Below, piece after piece: positions 56,833-64,000 of a DNA stretch of 64,000 nt. The number at the start of each line of letters is the position of its first letter. Within the stretch, counting starts at the first letter, position 1. Below the pieces are notes generated by a model. It made no database searches and was not told the DNA's origin. It saw only the letters and a program-made list of their open reading frames with translations. This stretch comes from Clostridiaceae bacterium. GTDB lineage: Bacteria > Bacillota > Clostridia > DSM-8532. Location: contig JAAYLX010000049.1 of NCBI GenBank assembly GCA_012521705.1, positions 1 through 64,000 on the forward strand. The letters run 5' to 3'. The position numbers and the translations under genes are program-made.

Positions 56833-58677
56833 TTAAGGCTCCTTGTCATTCGAATTCAGGTATGCCTTTATTTGCTCCGCAAGTTTTGGGCCTATGCCCT
56901 TTACTTTGGCAATATCCTCAATCGGTGCCTCTTTAATTTTCTTTACAGAGCCGAAGACCTTCATAAGAATCTTTTTGCGGGAAGAACCCACACCGGGGAT
57001 TTCGTCGAGGGCGGAACTTTGCATCCGTTTTCTCCGGAGATTCCTGTTATATGCCAGGGCGTAGCGATGGGCCTCATTTTGTACCGATGAAATAAAGCGC
57101 AGAATATCCCTGTCCTTGTTGAGGTAGAAGCCCGTTTCACCGTTTACCAGGCGGTGGGATCTGTGCTTGTCATCCTTTGCCATACCCCAGACCGGAACAT
57201 TAATGCCCAGATCCTCAAGAACTTCCTTTGCAGCATTGACATGCTGGGCTCCGCCGTCCACCAGTATAAGATCGGGCAAATCGGAAAAGGCCTCATCATT
57301 GGAGCCTGACAGATAGCGGTTAAACCTTCTCAACAGAGTTTCCTGCATGCTTGCATAATCATTCTGTTCTGTCGCTGCCTTCATTTTAAACCTTCTGTAA
57401 TGCTGGGTTTCAGGTTTCCCGTCTATAAATACCACCATGGAAGCAACAATCTCGGTACTTCCCGTGTTGGAAATATCATAGGCCTCAATTACCGAAGGCA
57501 ACTTGTCCAGCCGTAGAATATCCTGAAGCTTTCCAAGGACCTCCCGGGATTTCGCCTGATTTGCAAGAACCTTTCTGTTAAACAGCTCAAGTTCTTCTTT
57601 AGCATTTTGCTCCGCCATATCTATGAGATCCGCCTTGATTCCCCTTTTTGGAACCAATAGTGTTACCTTGCTTCCCCTTTTTTCAGACAATATTTTAGAT
57701 ATGCCTTCCATGTATTCTGGTTCATACTGGAGGGCTATTTCTTTCGGTATCTTTGCTCCGTCGTCATAGAACTGTATCATAAAAGTTTCTATAACTTCGC
57801 CCGGAGGGGATGACCCAAAGCCCTCAAGAACAAATGATTTTTTCCCTGTAAGCCTTCCGTCGCGAACTGAAAGAACACTGACCGCACAATGATAATCATT
57901 GGCATAGGTCGCAATAATATCTCGCTCTTCAAATTTGAGAGAATAAACAGCCTGTTTCTTGTAGAGCTCATTGACGCTCTTTATGCGGTCTCTTAATACT
58001 GCCGCCTTTTCGAATTTCAACTCTTCCGCAAGCTTTTCCATTTCCTCTTTCAGTTTTTTGATAACCTCATCGTGTCTGCCTTCCAAAAACGCAATGGCAT
58101 TCTTGACCAGATCATTGTATTCTTCCCTGGATATCATACCTGCGCACGGAGCAGAGCAGAGCCCCAGATGATAATACAGGCAAGGCCTTTGCTTTTTGTC
58201 GGGTGTTATCTGCCGGCGGCATGTCCGTATGGGGAACAGGCGCCTTAGTAACTCCATTGATTCTTTTACAGCATTGACTTTGACAAAGGACCCGAAATAT
58301 CTTGACCCGTCATTTTCTATCTTTCTGGTCATTTCCACTCTGGGAAATTCTTCCTGGGTGGTTATTCTGATATATGGATATGTTTTGTCGTCCTTAAGAA
58401 GAATGTTGTACTTGGGTTTATGTTTCTTGATAAGGGTATTTTCCAATATAAGAGCTTCTTCTTCGGTACGTGTCACAATATATTCAAGGAATCTGACGTT
58501 TGATACAAGTCTTGTGGTCTTTGCGTCCCGATCCTCACGGTGCTGGAAATAAGATCTGACCCTGTTTTTGAGGATCCTTGCCTTACCGACATATATTATT
58601 TTTCCGTCCTCGTCCCTCATAATATAGACTCCGGGCAATTCAGGAAGGTTTTTTAATGTTTCGGACAATTCATTCAC
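56833..58677 (-). CDS. uvrC: Excinuclease ABC subunit C
   Basis: This protein of about 614 aa has an N-terminal GIY-YIG nuclease (GVYIMRDEDGKIIYVGKA), a Cys-rich clamp (CRRQITPDKKQRPCLYYHLGLCSAPC), a UVR domain, an RNase-H-like endonuclease domain (IEAYDISNTG, LILVDGGAQHV) and C-terminal helix-hairpin-helix motifs. It makes both incisions in nucleotide excision repair. GTG 58677 has the best spacing from GGAGGTG. TTG 58683 is too close. Confidence 0.96.
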   Translation of the reverse strand: MNELSETLKNLPELPGVYIMRDEDGKIIYVGKARILKNRVRSYFQHREDRDAKTTRLVSNVRFLEYIVTRTEEEALILENTLIKKHKPKYNILLKDDKTYPYIRITTQEEFPRVEMTRKIENDGSRYFGSFVKVNAVKESMELLRRLFPIRTCRRQITPDKKQRPCLYYHLGLCSAPCAGMISREEYNDLVKNAIAFLEGRHDEVIKKLKEEMEKLAEELKFEKAAVLRDRIKSVNELYKKQAVYSLKFEERDIIATYANDYHCAVSVLSVRDGRLTGKKSFVLEGFGSSPPGEVIETFMIQFYDDGAKIPKEIALQYEPEYMEGISKILSEKRGSKVTLLVPKRGIKADLIDMAEQNAKEELELFNRKVLANQAKSREVLGKLQDILRLDKLPSVIEAYDISNTGSTEIVASMVVFIDGKPETQHYRRFKMKAATEQNDYASMQETLLRRFNRYLSGSNDEAFSDLPDLILVDGGAQHVNAAKEVLEDLGINVPVWGMAKDDKHRSHRLVNGETGFYLNKDRDILRFISSVQNEAHRYALAYNRNLRRKRMQSSALDEIPGVGSSRKKILMKVFGSVKKIKEAPIEDIAKVKGIGPKLAEQIKAYLNSNDKEP

Positions 58678-58714
58678 TACCAATCACCTCCATTTTCCCT
58701 CCCGGCACACGAAC

Positions 58715-58742
58715 AACAAAAAGCCGGCTTAAAAAGCCGGCT
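58715..58742 (-). terminator. Terminator of the HPr-like gene
   Basis: AGCCGGC and GCCGGCT form a 7-bp GC stem with a T-rich loop, followed on the minus strand by TTTTTG. It separates the HPr-like gene from uvrC. Confidence 0.85.
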
Positions 58743-58759
58743 CCAATTATTTTGTAATT

Positions 58760-59023
58760 CTATTCGGTCATTCCATTGTTTGCAAATACCTCAAGTTCTG
58801 CCAAAGCTGTTGTCTCGTCCCTTCCGTCGGTGATGATGGTTATTGTATCACCCGGGCTTATCCCCAGGGACAGAAGACCCAAAAGACTTTTTGCATTGGC
58901 TTTTCTTTCACCTTTTTGCACCCAGATATTTGACTCATAGCTTGATGCCTTTTGAATCAGTCGAGCGGCCATTTTGGATTCCAAATCTGTTTTTGTCGAT
59001 ATAGTAACTTCTTTTGATATCAT
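58760..59023 (-). CDS. HPr-like protein with His15 replaced by Glu (Crh-like)
   Basis: This 87-residue protein aligns over its full length with HPr. In HPr numbering the PTS phosphoacceptor His15 is Glu15 (TDLESKMAA instead of TGLHARPAA), and Arg17 is Lys. The HPr-kinase site Ser46 is kept in NAKSLLGLLSLG. It therefore cannot relay PTS phosphate at residue 15 but could still be phosphorylated at Ser46 and act with CcpA, like Bacillus Crh, whose residue 15 is Gln. ATG 59023 has GGAGG at 10 bases. The longer frame to 59191 crosses the promoter. It lies upstream of uvrC. Confidence 0.92.
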   Translation of the reverse strand: MISKEVTISTKTDLESKMAARLIQKASSYESNIWVQKGERKANAKSLLGLLSLGISPGDTITIITDGRDETTALAELEVFANNGMTE

Positions 59024-59069
59024 AATGAACATTCCTCCATAGCGGTTACCCTGTGTAACTGCAATTTGT

Positions 59070-59098
59070 ATTATACTATATAAGATTAAAAATTGAAA
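59070..59098 (-). promoter_or_regulatory. Probable promoter of the HPr-like gene
   Basis: On the minus strand, a perfect TATAAT (59075-59070) lies 17 bases from TTTCAA (59098-59093), in a very AT-rich stretch about 50 bases upstream of the start. The -35 is weak. I saw no clear cre box. Confidence 0.45.
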
Positions 59099-59249
59099 GG
59101 GGATTTTGAGCATATAATTTTCCATCAAAAATGCATAAATCTTGTATAAATAATGTATAAAATCAAAAAAGGTCCCATATTTATGCAACAAATGTCCTAT
59201 TTTACTTTTTGTAAACTCAAGTTATTCTTTATTCTGGGTGAATATTGTA

Positions 59250-59591
59250 ATGTCTATACAAATTTATAAATATGTTTCGCCTTGTGGAAGGGTTATACCT
59301 GTCAAGGCTGCAAATACATTTATTAAAAGATTTTTTGGGTTAATGGGAAAAAAAGAGGGAAATTACGGTATTCTTCTTGAATCCTGCAAGCGTATGCACA
59401 CCTTCTTTATGAGATATCCATTGGATTTAGTCTACCTGGATAAAGATAACTGCGTTGTCTTAACAAAAAGGATCATCATGCCCTTCAGAATCGCCCCCCA
59501 TGTGAATAATGCTGCCAGGATCCTCGCATTTCCATCCTCGCTCAACGCCATGGCTTTTCTGAAACAGGGAGATAAAATCACCCTTGAATAG
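59250..59591 (+). CDS. DUF192 family protein
   Basis: This 113-residue protein matches DUF192 (RFFGLMGKKEGNYGILLESCKRMHTFFMRYPLDLVYLDKD, then NAARILAFPSSLNAM). Many members have a signal peptide, and this one has none. The function is unknown. It starts at ATG 59250, or at the GTG four codons earlier, with only a weak ribosome site (CTGGGTG). It is alone on the plus strand. Confidence 0.85.
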   Translation: MSIQIYKYVSPCGRVIPVKAANTFIKRFFGLMGKKEGNYGILLESCKRMHTFFMRYPLDLVYLDKDNCVVLTKRIIMPFRIAPHVNNAARILAFPSSLNAMAFLKQGDKITLE

Positions 59592-59914
59592 AATCTATCC
59601 TTAACAATCATACGACCATTTATGCGAAGTACAGTATCCAGGAAACCCTTTTCGACAGTTGTATGAAGTGAAAAGGGTTTACTTCTGCCGAATTTTTTTG
59701 TATGAATCAGAACGATGCAGATCAAGTCTAAAAAATCCCGAAAAGAGTGCTGACTAAATTTATATTTGGTATCAAAGAAGGTCATTTTGACAATACTTCA
59801 AGATAGCTTACGGCGCATGCAATATTTACATACCCATGGAATTGTTTTTTACCACTTTGACGTAAGGTTTTAATATGGTACAATGTCGAGTGGACAGTTT
59901 TGGCGGAGGTAAGT
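59592..59914. other. Intergenic region between the DUF192 and FAD-protein genes
   Basis: These 323 bases hold no convincing gene. They contain a perfect 11-bp inverted repeat (59643-59653 with 59670-59680; AAACCCTTTTC and GAAAAGGGTTT), which may end the DUF192 transcript although no T-run follows directly. The promoter of the FAD-protein gene is at 59857-59884. Confidence 0.55.
59857..59884 (+). promoter_or_regulatory. Sigma-A promoter of the FAD-protein gene
   Basis: TTGACG (59857-59862) and TACAAT (59879-59884), with a 16-base spacer, lie 31 bases before the start codon. Confidence 0.65.
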
Positions 59915-61303
59915 ATGAAAAAAACAAATTATGATGTAATAATTATTGGCTGCGGAACCGCAGGAATTTTTGCCGGTTATGAACTTAACAAGCTTATTCC
60001 CAACGCTGATATATTGATGCTTGAACAGGGCAGTGATATATATCACAGAAATTGTCCCATCGTTGAGAAGAAAGTGAAAACATGTATCAGTTGTAATTCA
60101 TGCGGCATTATGAACGGTTTCGGCGGAGCCGGCGCTTACTCGGACGGTAAGTACAACTTTACCACCCAGTTCGGAGGCTGGCTGAACGAATATCTTGACA
60201 ATGAATACATAATGGATCTCATTGAATATGTAGACACTGTCAATATAGACTTTGGCGCAACATTGCAGCGTTATTCCACCAACACACCTGAAGCGCGTGA
60301 GATTGCGAGAAAGGCGCTTTCCCATGATCTCCACCTTCTGGACGCGGAAGTAAAGCACCTGGGGACCGAGAACAATAAGCAGATTCTTGCAAGAATGTTC
60401 GATTTCCTCAATGAGCGTGTTGAACTTTGCTGCAGGGCTCAGGTTGTAAATATTGAACCTGTTGACGGTGGATACAGAATCGCCCTTGCCAATGGTGAGG
60501 AAGCAACAAGCAAATATCTCATAGCTGCACCCGGGCGTTCGGGAGCAGAGTGGTTCGCGTCCCAATGCCGTAAATTAAATCTGCAGCTTATTAACAACCA
60601 GGTTGATATAGGCGTCAGAGTTGAATTGCCTGCCCGTATTTTTGAGGGCATAACCGATGTTGTCTATGAGTCAAAATTCCTCTACAGAACCAAGCAATAC
60701 GGCGATCTGGTTCGTACCTTCTGCATGAATCCCTATGGGCATGTTGTAAGTGAAAACGTGGACGGAATAATAACTGTAAACGGCCATAGTTACACTGACC
60801 CTAAACTTAGAAGTGAAAACACCAACTTTGCAATACTTGTCAGCAACCGCTTTACAAAGCCCTTTAATGAGCCGTATCAGTATGGCAAGCGCATTGCTTC
60901 CCTCTCCAACATGTTGGGAGGAGGCATACTTGTCCAAAGGTTCGGAGACCTGATCAAAGGCAAGCGCACCAATGAACACAGGCTTTCACAGAGCTTCACC
61001 AAGCCTACCCTGAAGGCTACTCCGGGTGATTTGAGCCTGGTTCTGACAAAGAGGCATCTGGATAATATTATTGAAATGGTATATGCCCTGGACAAGATTG
61101 CACCGGGAACAGCAAACTATGATACCCTGCTTTACGGTGTGGAAGTAAAATTCTACAGTTCAAGGCTAATATTGAACGAAAAACTCGAAACAGAACTGCC
61201 CAACTTCTTTGCAATCGGCGACGGCGCGGGCATTACCCGAGGTCTTTCACAGGCTGCCGCAAGCGGTGTGCACGTGGCAAGAGTGGTTGCTTCAAGAGAA
61301 TAA
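59915..61303 (+). CDS. FAD-dependent dehydrogenase-like protein (COG2509 type)
   Basis: This 462-residue protein has an N-terminal FAD-binding Rossmann fold (VIIIGCGTAGIFAGYE), then a Cys cluster Cys47, Cys57-x2-Cys60-x2-Cys63, the FGGAGAYSDGK motif and a C-terminal FAD contact (FFAIGDGAGITRGLSQAAASG). It resembles the NAD(FAD)-utilising dehydrogenases of COG2509, whose substrate is unknown. The ATG at 59915 follows GGAGGT by 5 bases. It is a single-gene unit with promoter and terminator. The Cys cluster could bind a metal or Fe-S centre (inference). Confidence 0.85.
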   Translation: MKKTNYDVIIIGCGTAGIFAGYELNKLIPNADILMLEQGSDIYHRNCPIVEKKVKTCISCNSCGIMNGFGGAGAYSDGKYNFTTQFGGWLNEYLDNEYIMDLIEYVDTVNIDFGATLQRYSTNTPEAREIARKALSHDLHLLDAEVKHLGTENNKQILARMFDFLNERVELCCRAQVVNIEPVDGGYRIALANGEEATSKYLIAAPGRSGAEWFASQCRKLNLQLINNQVDIGVRVELPARIFEGITDVVYESKFLYRTKQYGDLVRTFCMNPYGHVVSENVDGIITVNGHSYTDPKLRSENTNFAILVSNRFTKPFNEPYQYGKRIASLSNMLGGGILVQRFGDLIKGKRTNEHRLSQSFTKPTLKATPGDLSLVLTKRHLDNIIEMVYALDKIAPGTANYDTLLYGVEVKFYSSRLILNEKLETELPNFFAIGDGAGITRGLSQAAASGVHVARVVASRE

Positions 61304-61346
61304 ACAGATTTGGATGACTTAAATTAAATATTATTGTAATAGAGTG

Positions 61347-61394
61347 AATATCGGATAATAAGTATTTTATATGCTTATTTTCCGATATTTTTTA
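61347..61394 (+). terminator. Terminator of the FAD-protein gene
   Basis: AATATCGGATAATAAG and CTTATTTTCCGATATT form a long stem with minor mismatches, followed by TTTTT. It lies about 45 bases after the stop. Confidence 0.85.
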
Positions 61395-61506
61395 TTTAAC
61401 AAATCAAGATTTGCAAGCAGTAAAAAGATCTGTCGGTTGATATCAAAGGTTTTCTTAAGTTTTTCAGGAAGGTTAAAGAACAGATTTGGTAATCAGTTTT
61501 CCACAA

Positions 61507-61541
61507 CAAAAGAGGACATATTTTAATAATATATCCTCTCT
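61507..61541 (-). terminator. Terminator of spoVT
   Basis: On the minus strand AGAGGA-TATATT pairs with AATATG-TCCTCT, followed by TTTTG. It lies about 85 bases beyond spoVT. Confidence 0.65.
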
Positions 61542-61623
61542 TCTTCCCTTTAAGATAAGTTCCGGAAAATCAGGTCATGATAAGCCATTTTCCTGGTAAC
61601 AAAAAGTTTGTGTATGGGATAAA

Positions 61624-62178
61624 TTATTGCTCCATATGCCGGCCAAGGAAACCTGCCGCCGACTGAACGAGTTTTGTCTCCACATCTCCCATCTTGGCTT
61701 CGGGATCTGTAGACAGCATTATTACCGCTCCTATTGCGTCACCTTCGGCAATGATTGGGGAAATCACCTGGCAGGTATATTTATTTCCGCCTTTATCATC
61801 GGCTATGACAGGAATTTTGTTGTTATCCGTCGATTGCGCGATAAAGATTTCCCTGCTCTCAATTATTCTTTCTACCTCAGGACTAAGTGGCTTATCCAAC
61901 AGTTCTTTTTTGGAGCCGCCTGAAACAGCTATTATTGAATCTCTATCTGCTACCGCAATTATGTGACCGCTTGTATTATGAAGGGATTCAGCATAAGCTT
62001 CAGCAAAATCTCCCAGCTCACCGATGGGTGAGTACTTCTTCAATATAACTTCGCCTTCCCTGTCAGTGTAGATTTCCAAAGGGTCACCTTCTCTGATTCT
62101 CAGAGTACGCCTGATTTCCTTCGGTATTACTACTCTGCCAAGGTCATCAATCCTTCTAACTATACCGGTTGCCTTCAA
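61624..62178 (-). CDS. spoVT: Stage V sporulation regulator SpoVT (TTG start)
   Basis: This 184-residue protein has an N-terminal AbrB-type swapped-hairpin DNA-binding domain (KATGIVRRIDDLGRVVIPKEIRRTLRIREGD) and a C-terminal GAF domain. It tunes sigma-G-dependent genes in the forespore. TTG 62178 is supported by AAAGGAGG and gives the exact family N-terminus. The upstream part of the open frame lies in the promoter region. A sigma-G-type promoter precedes it. Confidence 0.95.
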   Translation of the reverse strand: MKATGIVRRIDDLGRVVIPKEIRRTLRIREGDPLEIYTDREGEVILKKYSPIGELGDFAEAYAESLHNTSGHIIAVADRDSIIAVSGGSKKELLDKPLSPEVERIIESREIFIAQSTDNNKIPVIADDKGGNKYTCQVISPIIAEGDAIGAVIMLSTDPEAKMGDVETKLVQSAAGFLGRHMEQ

Positions 62179-62222
62179 ATAAATGCCTCCTTTCAAACCC
62201 GTTATCTGTGTTGTTTCATTCA

Positions 62223-62252
62223 TAGTATTGGATAAATTCCTTAATTTATGCA
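62223..62252 (-). promoter_or_regulatory. Sigma-G promoter of spoVT
   Basis: On the minus strand TGCATA (62252-62247) and AATACTA (62229-62223) have a 17-base spacer, close to the sigma-G consensus TGAATA/CATACTA. In Bacillus spoVT is transcribed by sigma-G. It lies about 45 bases upstream of the TTG start, just beyond the efp terminator. Confidence 0.65.
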
Positions 62253-62255
62253 AAT

Positions 62256-62285
62256 GAAAAGGAGAGCTTTTATTTAGCTCTCCTT
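62256..62285 (-). terminator. Terminator of efp
   Basis: AAGGAGAGCT and AGCTCTCCTT form a perfect 10-bp stem with a 7-base loop, followed on the minus strand by TTC. It lies 27 bases after efp. Confidence 0.75.
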
Positions 62286-62311
62286 AATAATTTTTTTCAG
62301 AAATATACTAT

Positions 62312-62869
62312 TTATGCTCGTCCTAAATATTCACCGGTTCTGGTGTCAATCTGAATTTTCTCACCTATCTCGATAAACAGAGGAACCTTTACCTGAGCTC
62401 CGGTTTCAACTGTAGCAGGTTTTGTGGCACCGGTAGCGGTGTCTCCCTTAAATCCGGGTTCGGTAGCTATAACTTCCAGTTCAACAAACATAGGTGGTTC
62501 AATTCCAAACACATTGTCCTTATATGACAGTACTTTACACACTGTGTTTTCCTTTACAAACTGCAGAGCATCTTTAACCTGGGACATATTGAGGGGCAAC
62601 TGCTCGTAAGTTTCTGTATCCATGAAATAAGCCAGGTCCCCGTCGTTATAGAGGTATTCCATATCTCTGCGGTTAATCTGGGCTTTTTCAAACTTGTCGG
62701 TAGGGTTGAATGTACGTTCAACTGTAGCACCAGTAATAACATTTCTGATTTTTGTTCTTACAAATGCAGCTCCCTTACCTGGTTTTACGTGTTGGAATTC
62801 AATTATCTGGTAAACTTGTCCATCCATTTCAAATGTTGTACCGTTTTTAAAATCACCAGCGACTATCAT
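62312..62869 (-). CDS. efp: Translation elongation factor P
   Basis: This 185-residue, three-domain beta-barrel protein relieves ribosome stalling at polyproline. The loop carries the conserved lysine (Lys32 in KPGKGAAF), which is the modified residue in many species. The C-terminal signature [17 protein letters not shown] is intact. No modification enzyme gene is in the window. Confidence 0.97.
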   Translation of the reverse strand: MIVAGDFKNGTTFEMDGQVYQIIEFQHVKPGKGAAFVRTKIRNVITGATVERTFNPTDKFEKAQINRRDMEYLYNDGDLAYFMDTETYEQLPLNMSQVKDALQFVKENTVCKVLSYKDNVFGIEPPMFVELEVIATEPGFKGDTATGATKPATVETGAQVKVPLFIEIGEKIQIDTRTGEYLGRA

Positions 62870-62919
62870 AGATTTTGAACCTCTCTCTCAAAACTTTTCT
62901 CTCTGATATTTCACATTTT

Positions 62920-62948
62920 ATATTAAGCTAAAAAATGGTTACGCGCAA
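62920..62948 (-). promoter_or_regulatory. Probable sigma-A promoter of efp
   Basis: TTGCGC (62948-62943) and TAATAT (62925-62920) with a 17-base spacer lie about 50 bases before efp. The -35 lies just inside the end of the gap after the peptidase gene. Confidence 0.5.
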
Positions 62949-62955
62949 GTATTTG

Positions 62956-64000
62956 TTAAATGATAATCATATCTTTGGTGCTTGTGGTAAGATTTCTGGG
63001 CCTATTGTCAACAAGAACAACCATGTCCTCAATTCTTACACCGCCCAGCCCCTCAACATAAATTCCCGGTTCAACACTGAAAACCATACCATTGGCAAGA
63101 ATGTCTTTACTCTTCATTGAAAGCCGTGGCTCTTCATGGATTTCTATGCCCACTCCATGTCCAAGGCTATGACCGAAATTCCTGCCATACCCTGCCTCAG
63201 AAATAATATCCCGGGCTATTTTGTCAGCATCAAACCCCGACATTCCTGATTTCAATGAATCAAGGGCTGTTTGTTGCGTTTCTCTTACTATGTTGTAAAT
63301 TTTCTTCAATTGGTCATTCGGTTCCCCTATAAATATTGTTCTCGTCATATCGGAACAATAATTGCGGTAAATAACACCAAAATCCAAAACAAGGGCGTCC
63401 CCTTTTTTAATTGCATAGTCCGATGCTGTTCCGTGGCACATGGCAGATCTTGGGCCTCCGGCCACAATTGTGTCAAAGGACGGGCCTTTTGCCCCTAATT
63501 TTTTCATCTGGTATTCCATTTCGGCAGCTATTTCATATTCTTTCATTCCAGGTTTAATAAATTTAATAATATGGTCAAAAATCCTGTCGCCAATAAGGAC
63601 GGCCTGCTGAAGTCTTTCTATTTCATCCTCTTCCTTGACCATGCGAATCCGCTCAAGGATGTTGCCAATATTCTTAAGAACTTTTGCCTTTGTGAGTTTT
63701 TCTTTAAAGTTTTCATATTCGGTCAGGGTTAGTTTGTCTCCCTCAACGCCTACTTTTTCTATTTTATTTTGTGATAATAGTTCATTGATAGTCTGTGCAA
63801 AGCTTTCCTTGTATTCAACTATCTCAATTCCTTTCGCAGCCTCTTCCTTTGCCTGGATGGTAAAACGGAAATCGACAATGAGCCATACTTTATCCATGCC
63901 TACCAGCATAAATGACGTATCGCCTGTAAACCCCGAAAGGTAAAAAGTATTTGCTCTGCCCGATATTATGGCTGCATCAAGGTCCATTTTGGACAGGGCT
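62956..64000 (-). CDS. Xaa-Pro aminopeptidase/dipeptidase (M24B), 5' end outside window
   Basis: The frame is open to the right edge (ALSK precedes the first internal Met), so the true start is beyond the window. It has an N-terminal creatinase-like domain (ANTFYLSGFTGDTSFML) and a pita-bread catalytic domain with metal ligands Asp (VLDFGV), Asp (SDMTRT), His (GHSLGHGVGIEIHEEP), Glu (SVEPGIY) and Glu (RIEDM). It cleaves X-Pro bonds in peptides. It is upstream of efp, a common gene pair in Firmicutes. Confidence 0.93.
   Translation of the reverse strand, partial: ALSKMDLDAAIISGRANTFYLSGFTGDTSFMLVGMDKVWLIVDFRFTIQAKEEAAKGIEIVEYKESFAQTINELLSQNKIEKVGVEGDKLTLTEYENFKEKLTKAKVLKNIGNILERIRMVKEEDEIERLQQAVLIGDRIFDHIIKFIKPGMKEYEIAAEMEYQMKKLGAKGPSFDTIVAGGPRSAMCHGTASDYAIKKGDALVLDFGVIYRNYCSDMTRTIFIGEPNDQLKKIYNIVRETQQTALDSLKSGMSGFDADKIARDIISEAGYGRNFGHSLGHGVGIEIHEEPRLSMKSKDILANGMVFSVEPGIYVEGLGGVRIEDMVVLVDNRPRNLTTSTKDMIII

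Larger units (their letters stand above)
61304..61623. other. Intergenic region between convergent genes
   Basis: These 320 bases lie between the FAD-protein gene and spoVT. They hold no gene, only two terminators facing each other: 61347-61394 (plus) and 61507-61541 (minus). The AT-rich centre shows nothing else I can support. Confidence 0.7.

Noticed and set aside
59024-59191. N-terminal extension of the HPr-like protein
   Set aside because: The extended frame crosses a TATAAT promoter and the GGAGG ribosome site. Without it the protein matches HPr numbering exactly.

Overview
This window comes from a flagellated, endospore-forming low-GC Gram-positive anaerobe of the class Clostridia. Almost every gene is on the minus strand. 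The spore genes (complete spoIIIAA-AH, spoVT, gpr, an alpha/beta SASP, gerW, yqfCD, pdaA) and the Gram-positive flagellar set (FliY with CheC-type sites, FlbD, YlxF-like, PilZ protein) establish this. The overall style fits cluster III clostridia (Acetivibrio/Hungateiclostridium-like). That is an impression from gene content and protein sequence, and no database search was possible.

Layout. (1) 1-27.4 kb is one long fla/che cluster read right to left: flgB, flgC, fliE, fliF, fliG, fliH, fliI, fliJ, ylxF-like, fliK, flgD, a TIGR02530-type gene, flgE, flbD, fliL, fliM, fliY, cheY, fliO, fliP, fliQ, fliR, flhB, [HAD phosphatase], flhA, flhF, flhG, PilZ gene, cheB, cheA (cut by the left edge). 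A sigma-A-like promoter precedes flgB, and there are probable internal promoters before cheY, the HAD gene and flhA. (2) 27.6-27.8 kb holds a divergent SASP gene. (3) 28-31.4 kb is trpS-scpA-scpB-DUF2953-gerW. (4) 31.7-39 kb is pdaA-yqfC-yqfD-phoH-pgpH-ybeY-dgkA-M50 protease. (5) 39-45.8 kb holds two DUF881 paralogues, an HD-GYP phosphodiesterase gene, ligA, a cell-wall amidase gene and gpr. (6) rpsT is on the plus strand at 46 kb. (7) 46.4-51.8 kb is the spoIIIA operon, with a good sigma-E promoter. (8) 52-59 kb has a PrsA/SurA-like foldase, mfd, uvrC and an HPr-like gene. (9) 59-61.3 kb has a DUF192 gene and a COG2509-type FAD protein gene on the plus strand. (10) 61.6-64 kb has spoVT (sigma-G promoter), efp and a truncated Xaa-Pro peptidase gene.

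How it fits together. The left part builds the C-ring, export gate, rod and hook, and supplies chemotaxis signal processing (CheA, CheB, CheY, FliY). The right part supports sporulation (SpoIIIA channel, YqfCD, SpoVT), cortex modification (PdaA, perhaps with the amidase), SASP storage and degradation (SASP plus GPR), chromosome segregation (ScpAB), and DNA repair (LigA, Mfd, UvrC).

I see no CRISPR array, insertion sequence, prophage or tRNA/rRNA gene, and no wholly new multigene system. The most interesting points are: an HPr homologue whose catalytic His15 is Glu while Ser46 is kept (Crh-like); a CheB with no receiver domain; a roughly 150-nt out-of-frame overlap between spoIIIAA and spoIIIAB; an RNA-like element with mutually exclusive hairpins upstream of trpS; and clear sigma-E and sigma-G promoters.
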